64,000 nucleotides of DNA, from the NCBI RefSeq assembly GCF_028476545.1, contig NW_026732278.1, forward strand, positions 434,001-498,000. The letters run 5' to 3'. The first letter of the stretch is position 1. Every line of letters starts with the position of its first letter. Positions 31,126-42,433 of the stretch are shown here, piece by piece. The stretch is from Physella acuta (Eukaryota > Mollusca > Gastropoda > Physidae). The notes beneath the pieces are model-generated. The model ran no database searches. It worked only from the letters and a program-made list of their open reading frames with translations, and was not told where the DNA came from. Made by a program: the position numbers and the translations under genes.

Positions 31126-31998
31126 CCCCCAAACTGGCCTACCTCCTGTAAGTTTAAACTTGGTTCAAGCTAAATTCTCTGCCCCTAAGCCTGTGGCGAC
31201 ATGTGATCGTTCGCTTCACTGCGCGCGAGGTACGCGTCGCTGGTTTTTTTTCTAATGGCTAGCAGAGGATAATTATATATATAGATTATATAGCGGTCTA
31301 AAATGCTCAATAAAATGTTTCCATTGATCAATTTAGTAATAATAACAATTGAATATTCAATGGTCATCCAAAAGAAAGCTTCCCTGAAAATTTCAGCGCG
31401 CTAGCTAACTGGGAAGTGCCAGAAATTTCGATCGCAAGATTTGATTGGAAAGACAAACAGAGAAAGCAAGTTAAAGAAAACGTGGGAAAATATGAGACAA
31501 TGTCAGTTTTGGTATACCCAGAAATATATACACGGACAAGACATATGAAACGACAGTTGAAACTCATAAATATATCGAAAACACAATTTAAAAAAAACAA
31601 CTAGTCAAACACGCAGGCAGGCACGCAAACGGGCACACGGGCACACATAAATTACAATGTGTTTAAAGTATTTAGTCTCCTTAGAACGTTACAATTTGAT
31701 AGCTATAATAGGAGTTATCTCCCTCTCTTACTGCAGTTCATGTCTGTGTAACTGTTGGGGCACAAAATAAAATACGTCTTTGTCAGCAAAATTCACGAGC
31801 ATAACAGGCAAAATTCACGAGCAGCCCACTATAGCTAATCAAATGTGAGATATAACTTGGTTACACTTGATTAGGACTACCAAACACAACTCTGCTAAAA
31901 ACTTAAGATTAGACACGGCATATACGAATAAAACCTTTTTGACTTAAAACATTTTTCAATATAGTTTAAAATAAATCTGAAATGATTGACAATTTAAA

Positions 31999-32687
31999 AA
32001 TAAACCGGGAGTGATCTCCCCTAAACTTTCTCGAATATTCTTATATAAAATAACAGGGGATGGAAACTCGGGCTATAGACATGATTTTTAATCCATTTTA
32101 AATACTTAAAGTTTTAAAAATAGAATAAAATCTCCTAGACAAATTAATTGCACACCAAGTGAACGCAAATAAAAAAAAGCGCATAATAGTGCGCAATATT
32201 ATTAAAATTTACATTAGTTTTTTGAGAAATCGGAAGTAGCGTAAATTACTATTTCCAGTCAACGGAAATTACTCAAAATTTCACAGAAGGTAGAGAATTA
32301 GATCTTTTACTTACATGTGAAATTTCATTTATCTATCTGAAATAGTACTCAAGTTATAGGCTTTTAAAAAATTCAAAGTAGGAAAAGTACCACTTCCGGT
32401 TATCGGAAATCGCTCAAAAGTTGATACGGATCTACGATTTTGATAAAATACTTATATATGAAATTACATCAACCTAGCTGTAACGGTACTCAAGTTATCG
32501 TGTTTACACACGGACAGACAGACAGACAGACAGACACACACACACAGACACACAGACATACGGACAAGATTGCAAAATTATGTTTTTCCGTATCAGTGAG
32601 GTGTAAAACGTCGAGATTTATAAAAATCTCGATTTTTTTTTTGCATGATTACAAGACTTTCTCTATACTTCGTATATACGAGAAAGT
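31999..32687 (+). mobile_element. 700-bp interspersed repeat, copy 1
   Basis: It starts AAACCGG(G/T)AGTGATCTCC then CTAAACTTTCTCG, and ends TATATACGAGAAAGTAA, giving short inverted ends ACTTTCTCG. The interior has CGGAAGTAGCG, CACTTCCGGTTATCGG and a (CAGA)n/(CA)n run. Copies 2 (32757-33453) and 3 (35831-36528, inverted) are very similar. Short frames shared by the copies are not genes. Confidence 0.75.
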
Positions 32688-32756
32688 AAAAAAGTATATT
32701 AATTATTAATCGTAAACAGTACTGTCAATATACCCGAAAACAGGGTTCTAATTAAA

Positions 32757-33453
32757 AATAAACCGGTAGTGATCTCCCCTAAACTTTCTCGAATATTCTT
32801 ATATAAAACAACAAGGGGATGGTAACTGGGGATATAGTTATGATTTTTAATCCATTTTAAATACTAAAACTTTTAAAAATAGAATAGAATCTCAGTAAAA
32901 AACAATTGCGCACCAAGCGAACGCCTAATAAAGGTGTGTATAATAGTGCGCAATATTATTAGTACTTTTAAAATTTACATTAGTTTTTTGAGAAATCGGA
33001 AGTAGCGTAAATTACTACTTCCTGTCAACGGAAATTACTCAAAATTTAACAGAAGGTAGAGAATTAGATCTTTTACTTACTTGTGAAATTTCATTTATCT
33101 ATCTGAAATAGTACTCAAGTTATAGGCTTTTAAAAAATTCAAAGTAGGAAAAGTACCACTTCCGGTTATCGGAAATCGCTCAAAAGTTGATACGGATCTA
33201 CGATTTTGATAAAATACTTATATATGAAATTTCATCAACCTAGCTGTAACGGTACTCAAGTTATCGTGTTTACACACGGACAGACAGACAGACAGACAGA
33301 CACACACACACACAGACATACGGACAAGATTGCAAAATTATGTTTTTCCGTATCAGTGAGGTGTAAAACGTCGAGATTTGTAAAAATCTCGATTTTTTTT
33401 TTTTTTTGCACGATTACAATACTTTCTCTATACTACGTATATACGAGAAAGTA
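32757..33453 (+). mobile_element. 700-bp interspersed repeat, copy 2
   Basis: Direct neighbour of copy 1 (about 70 bp apart), with the same ends and interior, differing by a few substitutions and by microsatellite length. Confidence 0.75.
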
Positions 33454-33954
33454 ATAAAACAATTTTTTCATTGAGTTACTTAGACACAATTTCTATACAT
33501 TTTAATGTTTTTTGTCTCAATAGCTCTCCCGATTTAATGCCGCTTCCATTGCCAGTGTCAACATCACTTACAGAAACACAATTAAGGTCAATATATACAC
33601 AGTCTTCGTCAGCCTAATACACATCTTGTAATCGAAAATTCTGAGCATAAGATTTCTCAAAGTTCATTATACAAGCTAGTTACTTAAGCTAAGTCAAAAT
33701 TTAATTTTAAATGAGTTAAAACAGGTAAAATAAAATAGGTGATAAAAACAAGAAGTATGACGGAGATCGTGTGTTTTGTAGAGATCATTCGGCTCTTGAA
33801 GTGAGATGTAATCAAATTATGAACTTGATTGCTCTACTGTTTGTGAATACTGGCATTCATCGTGGTTGGAGAAGTGGTTGACGCGACAGCTGATCACCAA
33901 TGTTCGCCATCCCATGATTGCAATCAATAAAAATAAAATAATCTGTAGCCTATG

Positions 33955-36900
33955 TTAGCGGTGATGAGAGAACACGACACATCCAATGGTGCCTTGGCGA
34001 TCCACCTTACACACCCTAACGTTCATGACGTTGTTGATACACATGCGCACGCAGTGGCGTAGAGATATGCCCGCGCATCTGTTGCCCAATGAGCCACAGT
34101 CCGGCTGGAGAAGAAAAAAAAATAAAATTAGAAAATAACTGACAAATAACGGCATTGTGTGGTTAAGTTTGAGAGGGGAGGGAATGTTTGACGGATACAG
34201 GGATTATTTCAATGGGTTGTCGGACATTGTCAGACTTTTTCTTATACTTCGTTCTTATACTATTGGACCTGATTTCCCCCAACCCACTTAAGAATTGCGT
34301 GCAGTGTTTCTTCCAGAATTTTTTCTCGGGGGGGGGGGGGGGGGTGAGGGGGGGGAAGACGACGACGACACCTAGATATTTGGGGGGGGGGTGCGGTGGA
34401 CTTTCTTCTCGAAGAGATGCCTGGAAGAAACTGATTGCGTGTCTACCTGATATGCGCCATATAAGCCGTTGATTCCAGCCTGCTTTACTTTCTGGATTGG
34501 TTGTGTGTGTGTGTGTGTGTGGTGAGGGGGGGGGGGGTGATAAGAAAATACCAGAGTTGTATAATTTTGACAGGTATTACTTGATTTGAAAATAAACCAC
34601 AGACGTTTATATTGACGTTGCCACATTTCGTCCTGTTGGAAATGGCTTTAAGTTTTTATTTAACATTGATCAACTATGTTGTTATACAAATGCTGATTCT
34701 TTAAAGGTTAATCTCATATTACCGGCTAACACATGGCTAATCTAATTAATTAACCGGGCTGTATCCGACTCCAGTGGCGCAGCAACAACATTTTCAACCG
34801 GACAGTTTCAACGGACAATTTTTACTTGACAGTTGAAAGCCTGACTTCCGACAGAGGGAAGTAGATGAATGAATCTGTGAGGTATGACGGCCTCGCGACC
34901 CACTTTTGACACACCGGGTTATCCGGTGTAACAAAAAAAACATGGCCGGAGGATTTCACGGCGCTAATCTGCTGACGTCATTAAACCATTCCATCCCTTT
35001 AATTTTAGATTCGCGTGTGTGTGTAAGTGTGCGTTAGATATGAGTCAACTGTTTACATCTGTTGATTGGAAACTCCACCCACCCACGTGTTGCAATCACG
35101 AGGCGAGTCTTGCATCAGATGAAGGAAGTCAACCGAATCCGATCCCATGTTTGTATTTATGGCGCCACTCAAGCAAGTCAAAACTCATCCGAGCTGACTG
35201 GGGTGGGTGGGGGGGGGGGGGGGGTTGAGGGGGAGAACGTTTTACTTAGAAATTGATCTGGCCACGTGTAAACAGCTAAAGTGGAAAGGGAGGGGGGATA
35301 GATCACTCAAGGGCGGGACTGAAACACTGTTTCTTCCAGACTTTTTTCTACTGGGGTGGGGGGAAGGGCACATGAAATTTTCACTTTCGTCAGACAAACA
35401 AGCTGTACATGAACTCCGTGATCGATTTATGAAAGCCCCACATCATAGTTTTTTGCAGATAAACAAAATGACCTAGCTCTACAATTTTTGTTTGGTTTAC
35501 AGTTTATACAATAAAATTTACGCTAGCCTAACGAATAGCAGGATGCCTTTGTTTATGTCTCTTTTACACGTGAAAGTGAAAATCTTTAGTAAAGTCCGAA
35601 AAAACAAAACAGACAGGATTTTCAAACCATATTAGTTCTAACTAGATTCTACGCCATGCATGATTTTTAAACATCTATAACGAGCCTCTCGAATACCTTT
35701 GAGACTTAACTCGTTCGGGTCCCCTCCTACGTTGAGTTATTTTAATGCTTTCAATGACTATTCAGAAAATAGATACTGTAATCATTAAACCATAATGGTT
35801 AGCCGACACTCAAATTTACCTTTACTTTTTTTACTTTCTCGTATATACGTAGTATAGAGAAAGTATTGTAATCGTGCAAAAAAAAAAAAAATCGAGATTT
35901 TTACAGATCTCGACGTTTTACACCTCACTGATACGGAAAAACATAATTTTGCAATCTTGTCCGTATGTCTGTGTGTGTGTGTGTCTGTCTGTGTGTGTGT
36001 CTGTCCGTGTGTAAACACGATAACTTGAGTACCGTTACAGCTAGGTTGATGAAATTTCATATATAAGTATTTTATCAAAATCGTAGATCCGTATCAACTT
36101 TTGAGCGATTTCCGATAACCGGAAGTGGTACTTTTCCTACTTTGAATTTTTTAAAAGCCTATAACTTGAGTACTATTTCAGATAGATAAATGAAATTTCA
36201 CATGTAAGTAAAAGATCTAATCCTCTACCTTCTGTTAAATTTTGAGTAATTTCCGTTGACTGGAAGTAGTAATTTACGCTACTTCCGATTTCTCAAAAAA
36301 CTAATGTAAATTTTAAAAGTACTAATAATATTGCGCACTATTATGCGCTTTTTTATTGGGCGTTCACTTGGTGTGCAATTAATTTGTCTACGAGATTTTA
36401 TTCTATTTTTAAAACTTTAAGTATTTAAAATGGATTAAAAATCATGTCTATAGCCCGAGTTCCCATCCCCTGTTATTTTATATAAGAATATTCGAGAAAG
36501 TTTAGGGGAGATCACTCCCGGTTTATTTATTCTAGTATTTTTGTTGCAGACATAGTACGATAATGACGTCAGCAAAAATTAATTTGTAGGATCTATCTTC
36601 AGCAACCGGACTAGACGGAAGATCAGAGACCCACATTTAATACAAAATATTACATAACTAGATCTCTCAATAGAGATTATTTTCTATTGAGTTGATGTAG
36701 CTTTTAAAAAATAAACAGTTCCTAAGCAAAGCGTGTAAAACTATACTACAAGCAGCAACAACATCAAGTATACATCACCACACAGCTCGTCACGTCACGT
36801 CACCACACAGCTCGTCACGTCACGTCACCACACAGCTCGTCACGTCACGTCACCACACAGCTCGTCACGTCACGTCACCACACAGTTCGTCACGTCACGT

Positions 36901-38185
36901 CACCACACAGCTCGTCACGTCACGTCACCACACAGCTCGTCACGTCACGCCACCACACAGCTCGTCACGTCACGCCACCACACAGCTCGTCACGTCACGT
37001 CACCACACAGCTCGTCACGTCACGCCATCACACAGTTCGTCACGTCACGTCACCACACAGCTCGTCACGCCACGTCACCACACAGCTCGTCACGTCACGT
37101 CACCACACAGCTCGTCACGTCACGTCACCACACAGTTCGTCACGTCACGTCACCACACAGCTCGTCACATCACCACACAGCTCGTCACGTCACGTCACCA
37201 CACAGCTCGTCACGTCACCACACAGCTCGTCACGTCACCACACAGCTCGTCACGTCACCACACAGCTCGTCACGTCACGTCACCACACAGCTCGTCACGT
37301 CACGTCACCACACAGCTCGTCACGTCACGTCACCACACAGTTCGTCACGTCACGTCACCACACAGCTCGTCACGTCACGCCACCACACAGCTCGTCACGT
37401 CACATCACCACACAGCTCGTCACGTCACGTCACCACACAGCTCGTCACGTCACGTCACCACACAGCTCGTCACGTCACGTCACCACCCAGCTCGTCACGT
37501 CACAACCCAGCTCGTCACGTCACTTCACCACACAGCTCGTCACGTCACCACAAATCCCTTTCACGACTACAGCATTTACTTCAATACCTAAACAACACCC
37601 TATCAGTTACAAACTAACTAAAGGTCCGACATACTAAATAAGCTTACAATCAGTAACAGTAACAAAGATTTTGACAGAACAACTTTCATCACTAACAAAC
37701 GAACTAAAGACACTTACTGTAATACTCTCTGTCTGCCTCTTGACTAAATGTCTTAACAGAGCTGGACCGTGATTGTCTGAGATCTGCTCAGTGCTGGCAG
37801 CACCCGTATCACGTGTTATGCCGGCTAACCGTTTGCCGGTTCTCCAAGTAAAAGACCGTCTTCCGGTTTTCCTTGTCCAAGAATGCCGGCCCCGCATGAT
37901 GGGGAGGCGACGAGAAATGTTCTGAGACAGGAAGTTGGTAGTGTTTCTTCTGTTGTGAGATCTGTACAACACCGTGTTGGTAGGTGACTGGCCAAGGTCC
38001 AGCTTTTGTCTTGAGGGCGAGCTGACCTTGTAGTCCAGAGGAGAGCCGAGCCTAGAGTCCAGGGAAGAAGATTCTAGATGAATGACGAAATGTTTGGACC
38101 TCGTGCCGGTGAAGGCGGAGAGAACCATGTTTGTGTTGAGGTCAAAACACACCAGAAGAAAAAGTGCTAGACAGAAAGTCAACAT
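33955..38185 (-). CDS. Secreted cysteine-rich peptide precursor (two coding exons, 205 aa)
   Basis: Exon A 38185-37718 (156 codons) ends at a consensus donor (ACA|GTAAGT). Exon B 34104-33955 follows a strong acceptor (TTTTTCTTCTCCAG) and is open to TAA; both junctions are phase 0. The protein has a signal peptide (MLTFCLALFLLVCF, cleavage near residue 23), a basic pro-region, Lys-Arg at 149-150, then a 55-residue C-terminal peptide starting with Gln (possible pyroglutamate). It has six Cys spaced C-x6-C-x7-C-x3-C-x9-C-x9-C. A stop lies two codons above the ATG, so the start is firm within this exon. The pro-region also holds G-R-R (108-110) and G-K-R (117-119), which look like amidation/cleavage sites. 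The intron carries a 25-bp minisatellite and a 700-bp repeat. The joining of the two exons is inferred. I do not recognise the family; hormone, growth-factor-like or defence peptide are all possible. Confidence 0.6.
34294..34441. mobile_element. hAT-type MITE, 132 bp, with 8-bp target duplication
   Basis: Element 34302-34433 starts CAGTGTTTCTTCCAG and ends CTGGAAGAAACTG. Perfect ATTGCGTG copies flank it (34294-34301 and 34434-34441). The interior has long G-runs. Related left-end sequence recurs at 35325 and a diverged copy near 57440-57630. Confidence 0.88.
34442..35830. other. Stretch upstream of cysteine-rich exon B (intron DNA)
   Basis: Contains a (GT)n run (34500-34521), G-runs (34528-34538, 35209-35224) and a fragment of the hAT-type MITE left end at 35325. 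No exon was recognised. Confidence 0.4.
35831..36528 (-). mobile_element. 700-bp interspersed repeat, copy 3 (inverted)
   Basis: Begins TTACTTTCTCGTATATACG and ends GAAAGTTTAGGGGAGATCAC then TCCCGGTTTATTT, the inverse of copies 1 and 2. It lies in the intron of the cysteine-rich precursor gene. Confidence 0.75.
36774..37552. repeat. 25-bp minisatellite (CACCACACAGCTCGTCACGT + CACGT)
   Basis: About 32 copies; some lack one GTCAC step, giving 20-bp units (37160-37260). Each unit has two or three CGTCA words. It is intronic to the cysteine-rich precursor gene. Confidence 0.95.
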
Positions 38186-38679
38186 GACTTAAGTCATGAC
38201 ACACCAATCTATCACAAATGGAAAGACCAGACTCCACTCGCGACTCCTGTGACGCCGAACACCCTGTATTGCTGTGACGCCAAGGAGCTTTGAATTCTGT
38301 TAATTGTAAAATTATTAACCTCTAAATAAAATGTCTTGAGCCACGAATGAAATCCAAACTTAATGTTCGCCAGTTAACCACAAAACGTCGGATGTTTCAA
38401 ATCTTCCTCTTTTATACTTGGTTAGATCCATTCATGGTTTCCGGGATAGGTTTTTTATATTCTGCTATTTACAACAGGAAATAAAGCTTTTAGTTTTCTT
38501 TCCTTATGCCCCCGGCGTAGCTGGCGAATAAAAGAAAATGAAATTAATTAACTATTTAAAGGTGATGTCGTCGTAATAAACAGGATACATAGGCGTGGAT
38601 TAACGTAGACGTGGATTAACGTAGTCACACTGCTTGTGCGTGCGTGCCACACATAGAGAAGACGGGTCTCAATGTATCA

Positions 38680-39295
38680 AGTAAAACAGTGGGTCTCAAT
38701 AAGTCACACAGTGGGTCTCAATAAGTCACACAGTGGGTCTCAATAAGTCACACAGTGGGTCTCAATAAGTCACACAGTGGGTCTCAATAAGTCACACAGT
38801 GGGTCTCAATAAGTCACACAGTGGGTCTCAATAAGTCACACAGTGGGTCTCAAAAAGTCACACAGTGGGTCTCAAAAAGTCATACAGTGGGTCTCAATAA
38901 GTCATACAGTGGGTCTCAATAAGTCACACAGTGGGTCTCAATAAGTCATACAGTGGGTCTCAATAAGTCATACAGTGGGTCTCAATAAGTCACACAGTGG
39001 GTCCCAATAAGTCACACAGTGGGTCCCAATAAGTAACACAGTGGGTCCCAATAAGTCACACAGTGGGTGCCAATAAGTCACACAGTGGGTCCAAATATTT
39101 CACAAAGTAGGTCTCAATAAGTCACACAGAGGGTCCCAATAAGTCACGCAGTAGTTCTCAATAAGTCACACAGTGGTTCTCAATAAGTCACACAGTGGTT
39201 CTCAATAAGTCACACAGTGGGTCCCAATAAGTCACGCAGTGGGTCCCAATAAGTCACACAGAGAGTCTCAATAAAGAGGGTCCCAATAAGTCAAT
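38680..39295. repeat. 22-bp minisatellite (AATAAGTCACACAGTGGGTCTC)
   Basis: About 27 copies. The 5' copies are almost identical; the 3' copies (after about 39000) carry more substitutions, as expected at an array edge. Confidence 0.95.
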
Positions 39296-39299
39296 CACA

Positions 39300-39612
39300 C
39301 CTTAGCCTACAACCACCCCCACAAAAATGCAGTTGAATTTTCTTAAAATACGATAGTTTTTCAAAATCTTGTTTGAAATCTGTCATAGAGTATTTTAATA
39401 ATTTCCTCTTACAATTTATTAAAGTAGTTTTCTAAAACGCGAAATTACGGCTAAAATTCGTTTTCTAACATTGCTTTTTTTTAAAAATGCAAAAGTGTGA
39501 CGTCACACCATCTGAACACCCCCCCCCCCCCCCTCTCCCCCTCATCACACATCGTCACAAAACTACGGACTCCCCTCCCCCTACGAGTGGTACGTCATTT
39601 ATGGACGACCCC
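39300..39612. repeat. Inverted copy of the 26407-type dispersed repeat
   Basis: Reads AATTCGTTTTCTAACATTGC, GTGTGACGTCACACC, a C-run, CTCATCACACATCGTCAC and CGTCATTTATGGACGACCCC, the reverse complement of 26407-26745 with shared order. Confidence 0.65.
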
Positions 39613-39657
39613 TATTTGAATCAACAATAAAACAAAGTAAGACACAGTAAGACACAA

Positions 39658-39857
39658 CAGAGGCGTAGCGAGGGGGGGTGGGTGGGTGGGGGGGGGTGCA
39701 AATCGAATTTTTGAGGGGGGGGGGGGTGCAAATCGAAAGTTTGAGGGGGGTGCACATCGAAAATTGAAAGTTTGTCCCCGGGAAGGGTCGCTACGCCTCT
39801 GGGGGGTGACACCATTTAGTGCCGCACCGGGTGACACCCGACCTCGCTACGCCACTG
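39658..39857. mobile_element. hAT-like MITE of the CAGAGGCGTAG family, 200 bp
   Basis: Left end CAGAGGCGTAGCGAGG, right end CCTCGCTACGCCACTG, with an extra internal end (TCGCTACGCCTCTG at about 39787-39800) suggesting a nested or duplicated terminus. Flanking octamers (AGACACAA / AGATACAG) match at six of eight, so the target duplication is imperfect. Confidence 0.6.
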
Positions 39858-40513
39858 AGATACAGTAAAACAAAGTAAGAACCGCCGTGTCTTTATACAC
39901 CAAGATAATTTATCAAAAACCTTGACTAGAGAAAAATTAGCAGAGCGGGGTGAGGTGGGGACAGGGTAAATTTAGACGGATTAAATATATTTTAGTCCCT
40001 TACGGCGGTTATGTAGGTCAAGGCTTTTGCTTTTCAGGTCATGCCAACATTTGCATGAAAGATTTGTATGATACAATGTATCGCTTCATCTTATACTGTA
40101 ACGTTAACTTCTTAGTTTCCATTAAGGTATTTAACGGTACTAGTTTAAAATTACATACATCTCATTAAATACATTACAGAAACATTTTTTTATGACAAAC
40201 GTAGCTCTTGTTTTCCAAGGTTTATGATTGTTAGTCACATGATAGAGCCATCACATTCGTCAATCGTAAACACGGATCACGTGAGGTAAATAGAACTATA
40301 TAATTATCATTTCCAACGTGAGGGGAATCCCCTAATAATATTGTTTGGCCAAGGAATTTTCCGTGTGAGATAGGATTTAAACTGCTGTCATGCACTAGGT
40401 AACTCGACTGTCGCTAGTCTATCATAAACACCAAGTTATCTTCAATTTAAATTCAGAACAGTTGTAGCATGTTATCTAGCACTACTTTGTAAGTAACATA
40501 TATAATGTAGTAT

Positions 40514-40520
<7 letters not shown>

Positions 40521-40592
<72 letters not shown>
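40521..40592. repeat. (TA)n microsatellite
   Basis: About 36 TA dinucleotides. Confidence 0.98.
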
Positions 40593-40594
<2 letters not shown>

Positions 40595-40942
40595 CCCTTT
40601 AATTAACCACACGCGGAATTCGGAAAAGCTTAATGACCTTGAAAGTTGAATTGTTTTTAGTATGCGATTTATTTTTTCTACCACCATTTTCCTGGTCATG
40701 TACTTTAGCAAAGAAAAAATTGCTTAAAAGCAATGACTTGACAGTTTTTGCTAGCGTCTTTAAATCCTCAACACAATGGAAGTTTTAGAAGGAGATTGTC
40801 ACGTTTGGTAGCAGACGTGACAATACTAAATTGATTTCATGGAAATTTAAATCAATATCAGAACACGCTAACTAAAGCTTTTTAATTACATATTTTGGTG
40901 TTACTTCATGCCTCTACTCCTACGTGTACTTTTTAGAGCCGT

Positions 40943-41325
40943 AGTGACGTGCACCTCGGTGCCGTAGTAGTGACGCGCACCTCGGTGCCGTAGTAGTGAC
41001 GTGCACCTCGGTGCCGTAGTAGTGACGCGCACCTCGGTGACGTAGTAGTGACGCGCACCTCGGTGCCGTAGTAGTGACGCGCACCTCGGTGCCGTAGTAG
41101 TGACGCGCACCTCGGTGACGTAGTAGTGACGCGCACCTCGGTGCCGTAGTAGTGACGCGCACCTCGGTGCCGTAGTAGTGACGCGCACCTCGGTGACGTA
41201 GTAGTGACGCGCACCTCGGTGACGTAGTAGTGACGCGCACCTCGGTGCCGTAGTAGTGACGTGCACCTCTGTGCCGTAGTAGTGACGTCACCTCGGTGCC
41301 GTAGTAGTGACGCGCACCTCGATGC
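40943..41325. repeat. 26-bp minisatellite (GTAGTAGTGACGCGCACCTC + GGTGCC)
   Basis: About 15 copies. It ends about 40 bases from a possible splice donor at 41365 (minus strand). All three minus-strand frames are open across it, which is a property of the unit and not evidence of coding. Confidence 0.95.
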
Positions 41326-41365
41326 AGTATTAACATATACTTTAAAAAGTCATGCATGAACTAAC

Positions 41366-42361
41366 CTTATGAACTTGCACAGCAGAAAATATTTCCCCAG
41401 CTGTAGCCGTGTACTCCAGCTGAACCAGCTTCTAGACCGTTGGTACTAGAGGCGCCGGGTATTTATAAGTCACCTGACCGGCCAACTTGTGCTGGTCAAC
41501 TGGCCATTAATATCTGTCTCAGTGGCAGGCTGGTTATCTACGCTCCCAAGATAAACGCCAATTTAATCGTGACCACTTCAAGACAACATTTTCTGCACCA
41601 TTAAACGCCAATCGTGACTACTTCTTTAGGAATGTCCGCGCAAGTCGGTTCTTTTAGTGCGCATGCCCAGGGCAGCGGCACACAATTTCAGTGCACACGC
41701 CAAGTGCAGCAAGCCAAATTTGATCTTTGACACAATTTAGACCAGTTAGTTATAGTTGATGGATAGATCTAATTATAATTGTTACATACAAACCGAAATC
41801 TTGCGAGTCTGTGTAGTTTGATGTGGTGTCATAGACGTGAGAGGAAGTCAGTTCGTAAAGCGTGAAATGAAATCACATTGTAAACATGAGATGAAATCAC
41901 TGTAAACTGAGACGACACTTTAAGCTTAGCAAATCCAGGGTCCACCCAATCTTGTAAAGGTGTGTTAGTGTGTATGTTTGTGTGTGTTAGAGGGCAACAA
42001 AAATCGGGGTGGGGGTGGTGGAGTGAGTGGGTTTGTGTTTCTGTAAACATCCATCGGTAACACACAAAGCCATCATGCTTATCAATAACAAAAATTAATC
42101 TTTGGGTATCCTGCATAGCCTAAAAAATGGTATATAATTATTAAAAAAAAACAACTCGACCCTCTGAGGCATAAATAGAATTGAGTGAACACGCATGACT
42201 AAACATAAATACAAGACAAAAATAAAGCATGCACTCATGGTAGACTGATTCCTTTCAAATGTTAAATACATTTTTCACAACGTTTCTGAACGTTCATCAC
42301 AAAGCATTGAACGCACCCAAATTAGTATGTTAGCTCCCCTAGATCCGCCTGTTTATATTTT

Positions 42362-42433
<72 letters not shown>

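Noticed and set aside
31364-31604. Short overlapping frames on both strands
   Set aside because: No family resemblance and no transcript signals.
32440-36078. Three similar short frames (KFHQPSCNGTQVIVFTHGQ)
   Set aside because: They lie inside the 700-bp repeat copies, begin at chance ATGs and run into a CAGA microsatellite; no protein pattern.
36774-37552. CRISPR-like array of regular repeats
   Set aside because: Repeats are contiguous with no unique spacers and the DNA is eukaryotic; it is a minisatellite.
40901-41357. Three overlapping minus-strand frames of 93-145 codons
   Set aside because: All are produced by the 26-bp minisatellite, which lacks stops in these frames.
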